DNA of 64,000 nt. Source: Actinoplanes sp. N902-109. GTDB taxonomy: Bacteria; Actinomycetota; Actinomycetes; Mycobacteriales; Micromonosporaceae. The notes under the pieces were generated by a model, which saw only the letters and a program-made list of their open reading frames with translations, was not told where the DNA came from and made no database searches. Shown here in pieces: positions 8,029-18,649 of the stretch. Made by a program: the position numbers and the translations under genes. Numbering within the stretch: the stretch's first letter is position 1; each line of letters starts with the position of its first letter. The stretch is taken from positions 5,395,501 through 5,459,500 of the forward strand of contig NC_021191.1 of NCBI RefSeq assembly GCF_000389965.1. The letters run 5' to 3'.

Positions 8029-10173
8029 TCACGACCTGGTCAGGACGACGAGCTGCTGGGTGGCGCGGGTCATGGCGACGTAGCGGTCGACCGCACCCTC
8101 GATGCCCGCGCCGAACGACTCCGGGTCCACCAGCACGACCAGGTCGAACTCCAGACCCTTGGCCAGCACCGGGCTCAGCGACCGGACCCGGCCGGCGGCC
8201 GGCCAGGACGGGTCGCCGATGACGCAGGCGACCCCCTCGGCATGGGTGGCCAGCCACTCCGCCACGATCGTGCCGAGCTCCGCCACCGCGCCGTGCCGTA
8301 CCGGGGCGCCGCCGGCGCGGATCGAGCGCGGCACGTTGGCGTCCGGCAGGACGGCCCGGATCACCGGCTCCGCCGCGACCATGACCTCGGCCGGGGTGCG
8401 GTAGTTGACGGTCAGCGAGGCCAGGGTGATCCGGTCGAGCCCGGCCCGGGCCAGCCGCTCCGGCCAGGTCCCGGTGAAGCCGTGCCGCGCCTGCGCCCGG
8501 TCGCCCACCACGGTGAAGCTGCGCGACGGGCAGCGCGCCAGCAGCATCTGCCACTGCGCGTCGGTGAGCTCCTGCGCCTCGTCCACCACGATGTGCGCGA
8601 ACGGCCCGGCCAGCCGGTCCGGGGCCGGGGTGTCCAGCCCGGCCCGGTCGACCAGCGCCTCCGCGAAGTCCTCGCCGCGCAGCATCGTGACCAGGCCGGT
8701 GCCGTACTCGTCGTCCGCCGCCTCGATCAGATCGCCGACCACCCGGTCCATCCGCGCCCGCTCGGCCGCGACCGTCGCCGCGTGCCGCTGCCGGCGCGCC
8801 GACGCCCCGGGGTCGCCCAGCCGCTGCCGTGCCGCATCCAGCCACGGCAGGTCCGCGTCGGTCCAGGCCCGGGCCTCGGCCCGCTGCAACCTGCGTACGT
8901 CGTCCGGGTCCAGCCAGGGGGCGCACCTGCGCAGGTACGCCGGTACGGACCACAGGTCCCCGATGACATCAGCCGCCGCCAGCAACGGCCACGCCCGGTC
9001 CAGCTCGCTCCGCAACCGGCGGTCACCGGCGAGCGCGGCGCGCGACACGGCGTACCGGTCGGTCAGGATCTCCAGCAACTCCTCCCGGATCCGGTCGCGG
9101 GCCTCGTTGTGCGGGGTGCCGGGGTCGGGCGCGGCGAAGGCCTCGGCCCAGTCCTCGGCGGTCACCCGTACGTCGGCCTCGTCGGTCCCGACGGTCAGCG
9201 GCTGCGGCGGTTCCTCGTAGAAGGCCACGGCCGCCTCCACCGCCTGCCCCAGCCGTGCGGTCGCCTTCAGCCGGGCCACCTCCGGGTCCGGCTCGGGTGT
9301 CGCCGTCGCCCCCTCCGGCAGCAGGTCGCGCAGGGTGCACGTCTGCACGTCCTCCTCCCCCAGGCTGGGCAGCACGTCGGCGACGTAGGCCAGGTACGGC
9401 TCGTGCGGGCCGACGACCAGCACGCCACCCCGGCCCCGCCCGAGCCGTGTGTCGGCGTAACGCAGATAGGCGGTGCGGTGCAGCGCGACCACCGTCTTGC
9501 CGGTGCCGGGACCCCCGTCGACGACCAGGGTGCCCGCCGCACCGGCCCGGATGATGGCGTCCTGGTCCGCCTGGATGGTGCCCAGCACGTCGCGCATCCG
9601 GCCCGAGCGGACGCCACCGAGGCCGGCCAGGAACGCCGACTGGTCGTCGAGCGCGACGTTGCCCTCCAGCCCCTCGGCGGTGAAGACCTCATCCCAGTAG
9701 TCGCTGATCCGGCCCGACGTCCAGCGGTAGCGGCGGCGGCTGACCAGCCCCATCGGCTGCGCGTGCGTCGCGGCGAAGAACGGCTCCGCGGCGGCCGAGC
9801 GCCAGTCGAGCAGCAATCGCCGACCGGCGCCGTCGGTGAGACCCTGCCGTCCGATGTAGACCGGCTCGCCGTCGTCGGTGCCCACCATCCGGCCCAGGCA
9901 CAGGTCCAGGCGGTAGCGGCTCAGCGCCCGCAACCGCGTGTTCAGCCGGACGATCTCCTGGTCGCGGTCGAGCGCCTGCTGCCCGATGCCTCCCGGTGCC
10001 CGGCGCTCGGCGTTGAGCCGCGCGGACAGATCGGCGGTCAACTCCCCCAGCGCCTGCTCGATCCGGGCGAAGTGCCGCTCGTCCACGGCGATCAGCGCCG
10101 GGTCGGCCTTGGTACCGAGCCGGTCGGGCAACGCGAACGCACTCGCGGCCGACAGCTTCACAACATCCCCCAT
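8029..10173 (-). CDS. helR: HelR/HelD-family RNA polymerase recycling motor ATPase
   Basis: UvrD/Rep-like superfamily 1 ATPase of about 715 residues. The N-terminal part (SAFALPDRLGTKADPALIAVDERHF, then a helical arm) and the motif DLCLGRMVGTDDGEPVYIGR match the HelR branch, which removes stalled RNA polymerase from DNA and, in Streptomyces, displaces bound rifamycins. Walker A is DGGPGTGKTVVALHRTAYLRY; Walker B-like IVVDEAQELTDAQW; later helicase motifs VVGDRAQARHG and VAMTRATQQLVVLTR. An upstream GTG at 10233 would lie inside the regulatory palindrome, so ATG 10173 (or GTG 10161, which has GGGGGA before it) is preferred. The upstream RAE-like element at 10221 supports the rifamycin-response role. 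Confidence 0.87.
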   Translation of the reverse strand: MGDVVKLSAASAFALPDRLGTKADPALIAVDERHFARIEQALGELTADLSARLNAERRAPGGIGQQALDRDQEIVRLNTRLRALSRYRLDLCLGRMVGTDDGEPVYIGRQGLTDGAGRRLLLDWRSAAAEPFFAATHAQPMGLVSRRRYRWTSGRISDYWDEVFTAEGLEGNVALDDQSAFLAGLGGVRSGRMRDVLGTIQADQDAIIRAGAAGTLVVDGGPGTGKTVVALHRTAYLRYADTRLGRGRGGVLVVGPHEPYLAYVADVLPSLGEEDVQTCTLRDLLPEGATATPEPDPEVARLKATARLGQAVEAAVAFYEEPPQPLTVGTDEADVRVTAEDWAEAFAAPDPGTPHNEARDRIREELLEILTDRYAVSRAALAGDRRLRSELDRAWPLLAAADVIGDLWSVPAYLRRCAPWLDPDDVRRLQRAEARAWTDADLPWLDAARQRLGDPGASARRQRHAATVAAERARMDRVVGDLIEAADDEYGTGLVTMLRGEDFAEALVDRAGLDTPAPDRLAGPFAHIVVDEAQELTDAQWQMLLARCPSRSFTVVGDRAQARHGFTGTWPERLARAGLDRITLASLTVNYRTPAEVMVAAEPVIRAVLPDANVPRSIRAGGAPVRHGAVAELGTIVAEWLATHAEGVACVIGDPSWPAAGRVRSLSPVLAKGLEFDLVVLVDPESFGAGIEGAVDRYVAMTRATQQLVVLTRS

Positions 10174-10220
10174 TTGTCCCGGTTCAGCAGGAACGAGACC
10201 CGATTCTGAGGCATCACCCC

Positions 10221-10237
10221 GGTCTTGCCGCAAGACC
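10221..10237 (-). promoter_or_regulatory. rifamycin-associated-element-like palindrome (RAE) between helR and glgP
   Basis: GGTCTTGCCGCAAGACC is an 8+1+8 perfect inverted repeat. Read toward helR with its flanks it is GGGGGTCTTGCGGCAAGACC, very close to the RAE found upstream of rifamycin-inactivating and helR genes in actinobacteria (consensus from memory GGGGCTTGCGGCAAGGCCC). It lies 48 bp before the helR ATG. It contains a -35-like TTGCGG toward helR with CAGAAT 19 bp on, and a -35-like TTGCCG toward glgP with TATACG 17 bp on, so it could govern both genes. Confidence 0.72.
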
Positions 10238-10241
10238 CCCT

Positions 10242-12618
<2,377 letters not shown>

Positions 12619-12638
<20 letters not shown>

Positions 12639-15381
12639 CGCGGGCCCACAGCGCGGGCCAGCCGGCGCCGAGCCACGAAGCGGGCAGGATCAGCCCGTGC
12701 CGCGCGATGTGCTCCCAGAACCCCGCCGGCACCCCGCCCAGGTCGACGGCATCCGGCCACGACCCCTGCCACCCCTCGTCACGCAAGGACGACTCGGGAT
12801 AGCCGGGCAGGGTGACCCGGCGGCGGGCGGCAACCGCAGCGACCGGGGCTGCCGCGGGCGACGCCCCCGCGGATGATCCGGCTGTGGGCGGCGCGCCCGC
12901 GAGGGCACCCCAGGAGGTCACGGCGAGGGCGGCGGCGCGCAGCAGCGGCGCGTACGGACGCCGGGTCATCGCCATGGCCAGCACCGGATCGTCCGCGCGC
13001 AGCAGGGTGCCGAGCGCCGCGCGCACCCGCAGGGCCACGAGATCGGCGGTGCGGGCGGGGGCGATCCGCGGTGACCGGGCCAGCCGGCGCAGCGCCCCGG
13101 GCAGGGGTTCGTCGCGGTACAGGGGGGCGAGCTTGTCCCGTACCGAAGCCGGGGCCTGGGCGATCGCCGCCGCGAGCGGGCGATGATCCGTGGCCACCCA
13201 CAGGCGTCGCAGGGCCGCCGGATCGGCGAGCGCGTCGCGGACCAGGCGGGCCACCGTGGCCGGCGCCAGCCGACGCAGCGCAACCAGCGACTCCGGCGTG
13301 GCCGGCGCGCCGATCAGGGCGGTCAGGGCCGGCTCCGGCCGCACCGGCGCCAGGTCCGCGAGCTCCCCGCCCAGCTGCGGGGGCTGCGGCGGCTTGCGCC
13401 TCGACCACCGGACCGGCTGCGGCTCCGCGTCCTCCGCCGGTTCCTCGTCCTGTACGGCCACCGCACGCGCCCACTCCCGCACCGCGCGCACCATCGCGGG
13501 GTCGGGATCCGCGTTGAACCGTGCCTGGATCTCCTCCACCCGCCAGCCCGTCCCCGCCGGTTGCAGGCTCGCGTTGACCTGGATCTGCCCGTCCGGGCCG
13601 CGCACCGCGACCAGCACGAGCTCCCCCGCGACCGCGCGGTCCACGTAGTACTCGGTCGCGATGCAGTTGCCCATGTAGCCGGCCCATCCGGCCAGGGTGC
13701 CGCTGCGCAGGGCCACCTCGACCCGGGCGTCGGTGCCGGGCAGCGGCAACCCGTCGGCGCGCCGCATAGGGTCGGGCACCGCGAACGTCTCGACCCGGGC
13801 CTCGGCCGCGGCGGCGCCGGCGGTCAGCGCGGCGGCCAGCTCCGCCCACGTACGGGGCTTGGCCGGCACGATGGCCCCGACCTCGACGAGCTGGGCGGTG
13901 CGCGCCGCGACATGGGCGACCGACACCGCCTCGACCGGCTCGGGCCGGGTGCGCGCGAGCACCATGTGGTGCCAGTGCTCGATCCCAGCCTCGGGGCGGC
14001 CCATCAGCTGCGCCTCCACATCGGCCAGCTCCCCCAGCCAGAACAGGTCGCCCACCACCTCGACCTGCCCGGGCGCGCGCTCCGGCTCGGCCCGCAGCCG
14101 CTCGGCCAGCATCGCGCGTTCGTCGAACTGCTGCTGCCGCCACGCGCCCAGCCGCTGCGGCGAGAAGTAGCCGACCTGCGCCCGCCACGCCGTCATCGGC
14201 TCGGCCCGCAGCGCGTCGAGGGCCGCCAGGGCGTCCGGATGACCCAGGTCCACGTCCTCGGTCAGCATCCGGGTGGCCCAGGAGAACGCCTCCCGCGCGT
14301 AGTGGAGGGCGGTGCGCAGCCGTTCCCGGGTGCCCCTGGCACGCCGTGCGCTCAGCTCCGGCCCCGCCCATGCCGCCAGGTCGCGCAGGTAGCCGCCGGG
14401 CCGCGCGGGATGCCCGGTGAGCCCCTCCACCGGGCGCACGGCGTCGGCGATCTCCCTGCCGCTCAGCAGCGCAACCGCCGCCACCAGCTCGGCGTGGTGC
14501 CGGCGCAGCGCCTCGGCCTCGCCGTGACCCACCGCGGTGATCGCCACCCGGGCAAGCACGGTGGCGCCGAGCGCGTCGTGCAGCGCCCGCCGGAACCGCC
14601 CCTCCCAGAACGACCGCGGCGGGTACCACAGTGCCGCCCGGGCCAGCGTCGCCTGCCGGCCGAGGGCGCGCTCGATCAGCATGGTCTCGTAGGCGTCGCG
14701 GCGCTGCGCCAGCTTGCGCCGCACGTCGTACGGCGCCTGCGACACCCGCAGCCGCTCGGCCCGGCGCTGCTCCAGCCGGACGGTGCAGACCTCGGCCCAC
14801 AGCCCGGTCAGCATGGTGAGCCGCCGACGGCGCGACATCGGCCGCAGCACCCGGCCCAGATGCCGGCCCACGACCGACGGCAGGCCCTGCGGGAAAGGAT
14901 CGACCCCGTCGGGTGCCGCCAGGGACAGCAGCTCCACCAGTTGCTCCGGCCCGAGCAGATCGCTGGCAGCCACGGCAAGCCGCAGCACCGCCCAGCGCCC
15001 GCCGGCCACCGCGGCCAGCGTGGCGGCGCCCAGCGGCTTGGTGGCGTCCGCGCCGAACAATGCCACCAGCAGCGCGGCGGGCGGTCCCAGCCGGTCCGCG
15101 ACCGCCGGGACGGCGAGCGCGGCCAGCACGGCGTCGCGACGGTCCCCCGTACCCCCGTCGATCCGGGCCGAGCGGAACCCACCGCCCAGGTCGACGTCCG
15201 CACCCGCGGCAACCGGCCCGGCAGCCGCAACCAGCTCATCCAGAGCGCGCAGCGCACCCTGCCGGACGTCGGCACCGGCCGCCGCGGGCCCGACCGCCAC
15301 CGGCGTGCCGGGTGCGGTGCCGCAACCCAGCACGCACTCCGTGGCACGCGGCGTGATCCCGCCGGAGACCGTTACCGTCAC
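12619..15381 (-). CDS. large protein with PcfJ-like domain, function unknown
   Basis: A 920-residue protein, rich in Ala, Arg and Leu, without signal peptide or membrane segment. Around residues 575-665 it has YMGNCIATEYYVDRAVAGELVLVAVRG, then IQVNASL, RVEEIQARFNADPDP, which resembles the PcfJ-like family (NC followed by YY, charged beta strands, then Q-R-N-P). PcfJ was named from a conjugative plasmid, but chromosomal actinobacterial homologues are uncharacterised. The rest is helical and repeat-like (DALRA, LARRL stretches), perhaps a scaffold. The C-terminus has an Ala/Pro/Ser-rich patch (about 840-865). GTG 15381 is the furthest start; no strong ribosome site. No catalytic role can be assigned. 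Confidence 0.7.
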
Positions 15382-15467
15382 CCATCCATGATCAGCCCTG
15401 CTGTCCAGCGCTTTTCCGGTCCGATGCGGCGGCCGGCGCAGCCATCGACGGCAACGGGTCGAGGTAG

Positions 15468-15767
15468 TCGCGATACGAGACTCTGCCGGCCTCGGTCGCC
15501 AGCCGCCTGGACAGTGAACCGGTCGCCTCGCTGGCGGTCCTGCGCTTCATGCTGACCAACAGCGATGCCGCCGACCGGTACCGAGCCGCCGCCGGGCCCC
15601 TGCTCGACCAGATAACCGCCGAGATCCCCGCGGCCGACGCCGAGCTGCGCGCCGGCCTGCTCAGCGCGATCGTCCACGGCGTCATCATCGATGTGCAAGC
15701 CGGGAACGCCACAACTGAGCCCATGACAAACAATCAGGTGGTTGTCATGGGCGGCCAGCCTGAATAA
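15468..15767 (+). pseudogene. TetR-family regulator C-terminal remnant
   Basis: Open reading from 15468 (after an in-frame TAG at 15465) gives RYETLPASVASRLDSEP, then VASLAVLRFMLTNSDAADRYR and DQITAEIPAADAELRAGLLSAIVHGVIID, a typical ligand-domain segment of TetR regulators. The DNA-binding N-terminus is missing and, after VIID, the expected conserved tail is replaced by unrelated sequence (VQAGNATTEP). No start codon suits a full protein. I read it as a fragment of a former TetR gene; a very small 72-residue product from ATG 15549 cannot be fully excluded. Confidence 0.55.
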
Positions 15768-15776
15768 CCCGAGTGA

Positions 15777-16385
15777 TCAGATGTCGCTGGGCTCCGGAGA
15801 CGCGGACTCCGAGGGCTCGGGGGACTCGGACTCCGAGGGCTCGGGGGACTCGGACTCCGAGGGCTCGGGGGACTCGGACTCCGAGGGCTCGGGGGACTCG
15901 GACTCCGAGGGCTCCGGGGAGACCGTGGAGGACGGCGTGACCGACGGGGACGGCGACACCGACGGGCCCGGCTTGGGGGTGCGGACCTTGCCCGAGGCCG
16001 CGACGATGTCAGCCACCCAGCCCGCGTCAGTTTTGTGTCCGCCCACCTCGATCTTGAAGCCGGCCGCGAGCGACGCCACCGTGGCCTTGCGGCCGTTGAC
16101 CCGGAACTTCGCGCCGGACGCGACCGTGACCGTGATGGTCTGCTTGCGCACGTTCTTGGTGCCGCCCTTGGCGTACAGGGTGACCGTGCCGGCGTCGGCG
16201 TTCACGGCGGTGACGGTGCCCGCCGCGGCGAAGACGACGAGCTTGGCGGGCTTGGTGCTGTGCTTGCTGCTCACCGAGGCGACCGGCGCGGCCGACGGGC
16301 TGGAGGCGAGGGCCGCGGTGGCAAGGGTGGGCACGGCGAGGGCAGCCGCGGCGAGGGTGGCGAGAGCGGTGCGGCGCAAGCGCAT
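15777..16385 (-). CDS. secreted protein with DUF5666-like domain and Ser/Pro/Glu repeat tail
   Basis: A 202-residue exported protein. The signal peptide (MRLRRTALATLAAAALAVPTL) likely ends at ALAS, about residue 28. A small beta-rich domain follows (about 45-135), with VVFAAAGTVTAVNADAGTVTL, an RKQTITVTVASGAKFRVNGR strand and a GFKIEVGG turn, resembling DUF5666-type domains. The tail is SPS/TPS sequence, then five SPEPSESE-like repeats and ends SPEPSDI. There is no LPXTG or membrane anchor, so it should be released or held by the wall non-covalently. The acidic, Ser-rich tail may be a flexible spacer. Role unknown. Its repeat DNA is described separately. Confidence 0.75.
   Translation of the reverse strand: MRLRRTALATLAAAALAVPTLATAALASSPSAAPVASVSSKHSTKPAKLVVFAAAGTVTAVNADAGTVTLYAKGGTKNVRKQTITVTVASGAKFRVNGRKATVASLAAGFKIEVGGHKTDAGWVADIVAASGKVRTPKPGPSVSPSPSVTPSSTVSPEPSESESPEPSESESPEPSESESPEPSESESPEPSESASPEPSDI
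15799..15918 (-). repeat. five 24-bp tandem repeats encoding SPEPSESE units
   Basis: The unit on the + strand is GACTCGGACTCCGAGGGCTC plus GGGG. Copies start at 15799, 15823, 15847, 15871 and 15895; the middle three are identical and the first and last differ by a few bases. The unit is a multiple of three, so copy-number change keeps the frame. Near-identity shows recent expansion. Confidence 0.9.
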
Positions 16386-16427
16386 CAGGGCAACTCCTTG
16401 TAGCAGTGGAGGTTCCTACGCTGCGCC

Positions 16428-17654
16428 TCACTGAGTGCTGTCCGGGTGCGGGCCCGGGTGCGATCCGGTTGCGGGCGCGCCCGCCGGAGGGGTCGGGGGC
16501 GGGTCCGGCAGCGTGATCGCGCCCGCCTTGGCGGCCTGCGCGTCCATCAGACCGCGCCACGGGCGCCGGGTCATCATCCGCATGGACGCGCCGCGCAGAC
16601 CGATCATGATCCGGGATCGCGGCGCGAAAGCCCGCACGCCGCCGGGCGGCAGCCGCAATCCCGCCGAGACGTAGTCCTGCAGGATCCGCCGGTACGCCTG
16701 CAGCGCCGCGACCGGGTCCGCCGGGTCAGCCGCGATCCGGCCGGCGAGCACGTACGCGCCGACGAGGGCCATGCTCGTGCCCAGCCCGGTGAGCGGGGAG
16801 CCGCAGTAGCCGGCGTCGCCCAGCAGCACGATGCGGCCGTGCGACCACGGTTCGGCTCGCACCTGGCAGACGGCGTCGACATAGAGGTCCTCCGCCTGCT
16901 GGGCGGCGGCGAGCAACTCGGGCACGCGCCAGCCGACACCCGCGAACCGCTCGGCGAGCAGCGGGACGACGGTGCCGCGGTCGTACCGTACGGGTCCGGA
17001 GCGGAAGGTCAGGGACGCCATGGCGGTCCCGCCGGGGCCGGGTCGCAGCCCGGCCACCCGGCCCCCGGGGGCGTTGTGCATGAGGAACCAGCCGTCCAGG
17101 CCGCCCGGGTCGGGCATGGTGAACCACGCGGTGCCGGCCCCCAGGTGCCGCACGAACCGGTCCTCCGGGCCGAACGCGAGGGCCCGCACGCCGGAGTGCA
17201 CGCCGTCGGCACCGACGACGATGTCGAACCGGTCGCTGTGCCCACTGGCGAACGTCACGCCGACACCGCGGCGGTCCTGCGTCAGCGCGGTGATCCGGTC
17301 CTGGACCACCGGGCCCGCACCGGCGTGCAGGATGCGGACGAGATCGCTACGCGGGATCTCCAGTTCGGCGATGATGCCCTCGCCGCCGAACAGACCGGCG
17401 GGCATCTCCCAGCGGCGCCGGCCGCGCGCGTCGACACCGGCGATGCCGCGTTCGGCACTGCGGTGCCGGCGGATGTCCGGCAGGATGCCCATGCGTTCGA
17501 CGACTGTGCGGGCCGCGCCGCGGATGTCGACGGTCTGGCCGCCGGGGCGTACCCCGGCGACGGTGTCCACGGTCAGGGTCTCGATGCCGGCGGTACGCAG
17601 CCACCAGGCCAGGGCGGGGCCGGCGATACCGGCGCCGGAGATCAGGATGCGCAT
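16428..17654 (-). CDS. FAD-dependent monooxygenase (PHBH-fold)
   Basis: Flavoprotein monooxygenase of 408 residues. The N-terminal dinucleotide fold has GAGIAGPALAWWLR (GxGxxG, residues 7-12); the DG motif is VVGADGVHSGVR (about 158-169); the GD motif that closes the FAD site is RIVLLGDAGYCGSPLTGLG (about 275-293). It should hydroxylate or oxidise an aromatic or similar small molecule using NAD(P)H and O2. The C-terminal tail is Pro/Ala-rich. It is divergent from a GntR-TetR regulator 59 bp away, and a shared operator pair lies between them, so it is probably the regulated target. The arrangement resembles drug- or xenobiotic-responsive monooxygenase loci. Confidence 0.9.
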   Translation of the reverse strand: MRILISGAGIAGPALAWWLRTAGIETLTVDTVAGVRPGGQTVDIRGAARTVVERMGILPDIRRHRSAERGIAGVDARGRRRWEMPAGLFGGEGIIAELEIPRSDLVRILHAGAGPVVQDRITALTQDRRGVGVTFASGHSDRFDIVVGADGVHSGVRALAFGPEDRFVRHLGAGTAWFTMPDPGGLDGWFLMHNAPGGRVAGLRPGPGGTAMASLTFRSGPVRYDRGTVVPLLAERFAGVGWRVPELLAAAQQAEDLYVDAVCQVRAEPWSHGRIVLLGDAGYCGSPLTGLGTSMALVGAYVLAGRIAADPADPVAALQAYRRILQDYVSAGLRLPPGGVRAFAPRSRIMIGLRGASMRMMTRRPWRGLMDAQAAKAGAITLPDPPPTPPAGAPATGSHPGPHPDSTQ

Positions 17655-17694
17655 GTGCGTACCGTGTACGGCGGCGGGCGTCCCCGTCCACCCA

Positions 17695-17704
17695 GGACTA
17701 GTAC
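17695..17704. promoter_or_regulatory. GntR-type half-symmetric operator, copy 1
   Basis: GGACTAGTAC lies between the divergent monooxygenase and regulator genes. It is part of a longer inverted repeat: ACTAGTACGCTC (17697-17708) is the reverse complement of GAGCGTACTAGT (17735-17746), with 26 bp between the arms. Confidence 0.65.
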
Positions 17705-17713
17705 GCTCGCCGG

Positions 17714-18649
17714 ATGGCCGCTGATGAGGGTCCAGAGCGTACTAGTACTCCTCCGCCGTACCAGCTGATCGCCGGCGCCCTGCGGGAGCGGATCGCGGCC
17801 GGGCAGCTCGGGCCGGGCGACCGCGTCCCGTCGGCGCGGCAGATCACCCGCGAGTGGGGTGTCGCGATCGCCACCGCCACGAAGGCGCTCGCGCTGCTGC
17901 GTCAGGAGGGGCTCACGGTCGCCCAGCCGGGTTCCGGCACGGTGGTGGCGCGCCCGGCCCGGCGCACCGTACGCCGCGAGCCGGTCACCGGGCTGAGCCT
18001 GCCCGCGGTGGTGCGGGCCGCGACGGCGGTGGCGGACGCGGACGGCCTGGCCGAGCTGACCATGCGCCGGCTCGCCGGCGGACTGGGGGTGGCCACCATG
18101 TCGCTGTACCGCTACGTGCCGAACCGGGCGGTGCTGATCACCGCCATGATCGACGCCGCGTTCGGCGAGCAGCGGCTGCCCGCGGTGCCACCGGCGGGCT
18201 GGCGCGAGCGGCTGACCGTGGTGGCCGGGCTGCAGTGGCAGCTGTTCCGGCGGCATCCGTGGCTGGCTCCCGCGATGTCGCTGACCCGCCCGCAGTTCGC
18301 GCCCAACGCGGTGGCGCATGTCGAGTGGGTGCTGTCGGCGTTCGACGGCACGGGGGTGCGTGCCGAGGATCGCATGTACGCCCACATCACGCTGTTCAGC
18401 TTCATCCGGGGCGTGGCGAGCGCCCTGGAGCCGGAGGAACTCGCCCGCCGCGACACCGGGATGGACGGCGACGCCTGGATGACGGGGCACCAGCCGGCGC
18501 CACGGTCCCGGGCCGCCCCCCGCTTCCAGGAGTTCGTCGACCGCGACGAGTTCGAGCTGGACCTGGACCGGTTGTTCCGCTTCGGGCTGGAACGCCTGCT
18601 GGACGGGTTCGCCGGGCTCAGCGGGGACTGCCGGGACCGGGCAGGGTGA
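17714..18649 (+). CDS. GntR-TetR fusion transcriptional regulator
   Basis: A 311-residue regulator with two DNA-binding-type modules. Residues about 15-80 form a GntR winged helix (YQLIAGALRERIAAGQLGPGDRVPS, then GSGTVVA). Residues about 95-140 form a TetR helix-turn-helix (LTMRRLAGGLGVATMSLYRYVPNR), and the remainder is a TetR C-terminal ligand domain. This architecture is a known actinobacterial type. ATG 17714 is the only reasonable start, which places the second operator copy inside codons 9-12. It likely represses itself and the divergent monooxygenase. The 3' end overlaps the convergent kinase by 32 bp. Confidence 0.88.
   Translation: MAADEGPERTSTPPPYQLIAGALRERIAAGQLGPGDRVPSARQITREWGVAIATATKALALLRQEGLTVAQPGSGTVVARPARRTVRREPVTGLSLPAVVRAATAVADADGLAELTMRRLAGGLGVATMSLYRYVPNRAVLITAMIDAAFGEQRLPAVPPAGWRERLTVVAGLQWQLFRRHPWLAPAMSLTRPQFAPNAVAHVEWVLSAFDGTGVRAEDRMYAHITLFSFIRGVASALEPEELARRDTGMDGDAWMTGHQPAPRSRAAPRFQEFVDRDEFELDLDRLFRFGLERLLDGFAGLSGDCRDRAG
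17739..17748. promoter_or_regulatory. GntR-type operator, copy 2, inside the regulator reading frame
   Basis: GTACTAGTAC is a perfect palindrome. It lies in codons 9-12 of the GntR-TetR gene and forms the second arm of the 12-bp inverted repeat. An operator inside the first codons would allow autorepression by blocking early elongation. Confidence 0.65.

Noticed and set aside
8242..10209. 655-codon forward frame opposite helR
   Set aside because: Shadow of the minus-strand helicase, low-complexity Arg/Gly/Val sequence.
13183..15555. 790-codon forward frame opposite the PcfJ-like gene
   Set aside because: Arg/Pro/Gln-rich antisense shadow; the minus-strand frame has domain-like content and normal codon use.
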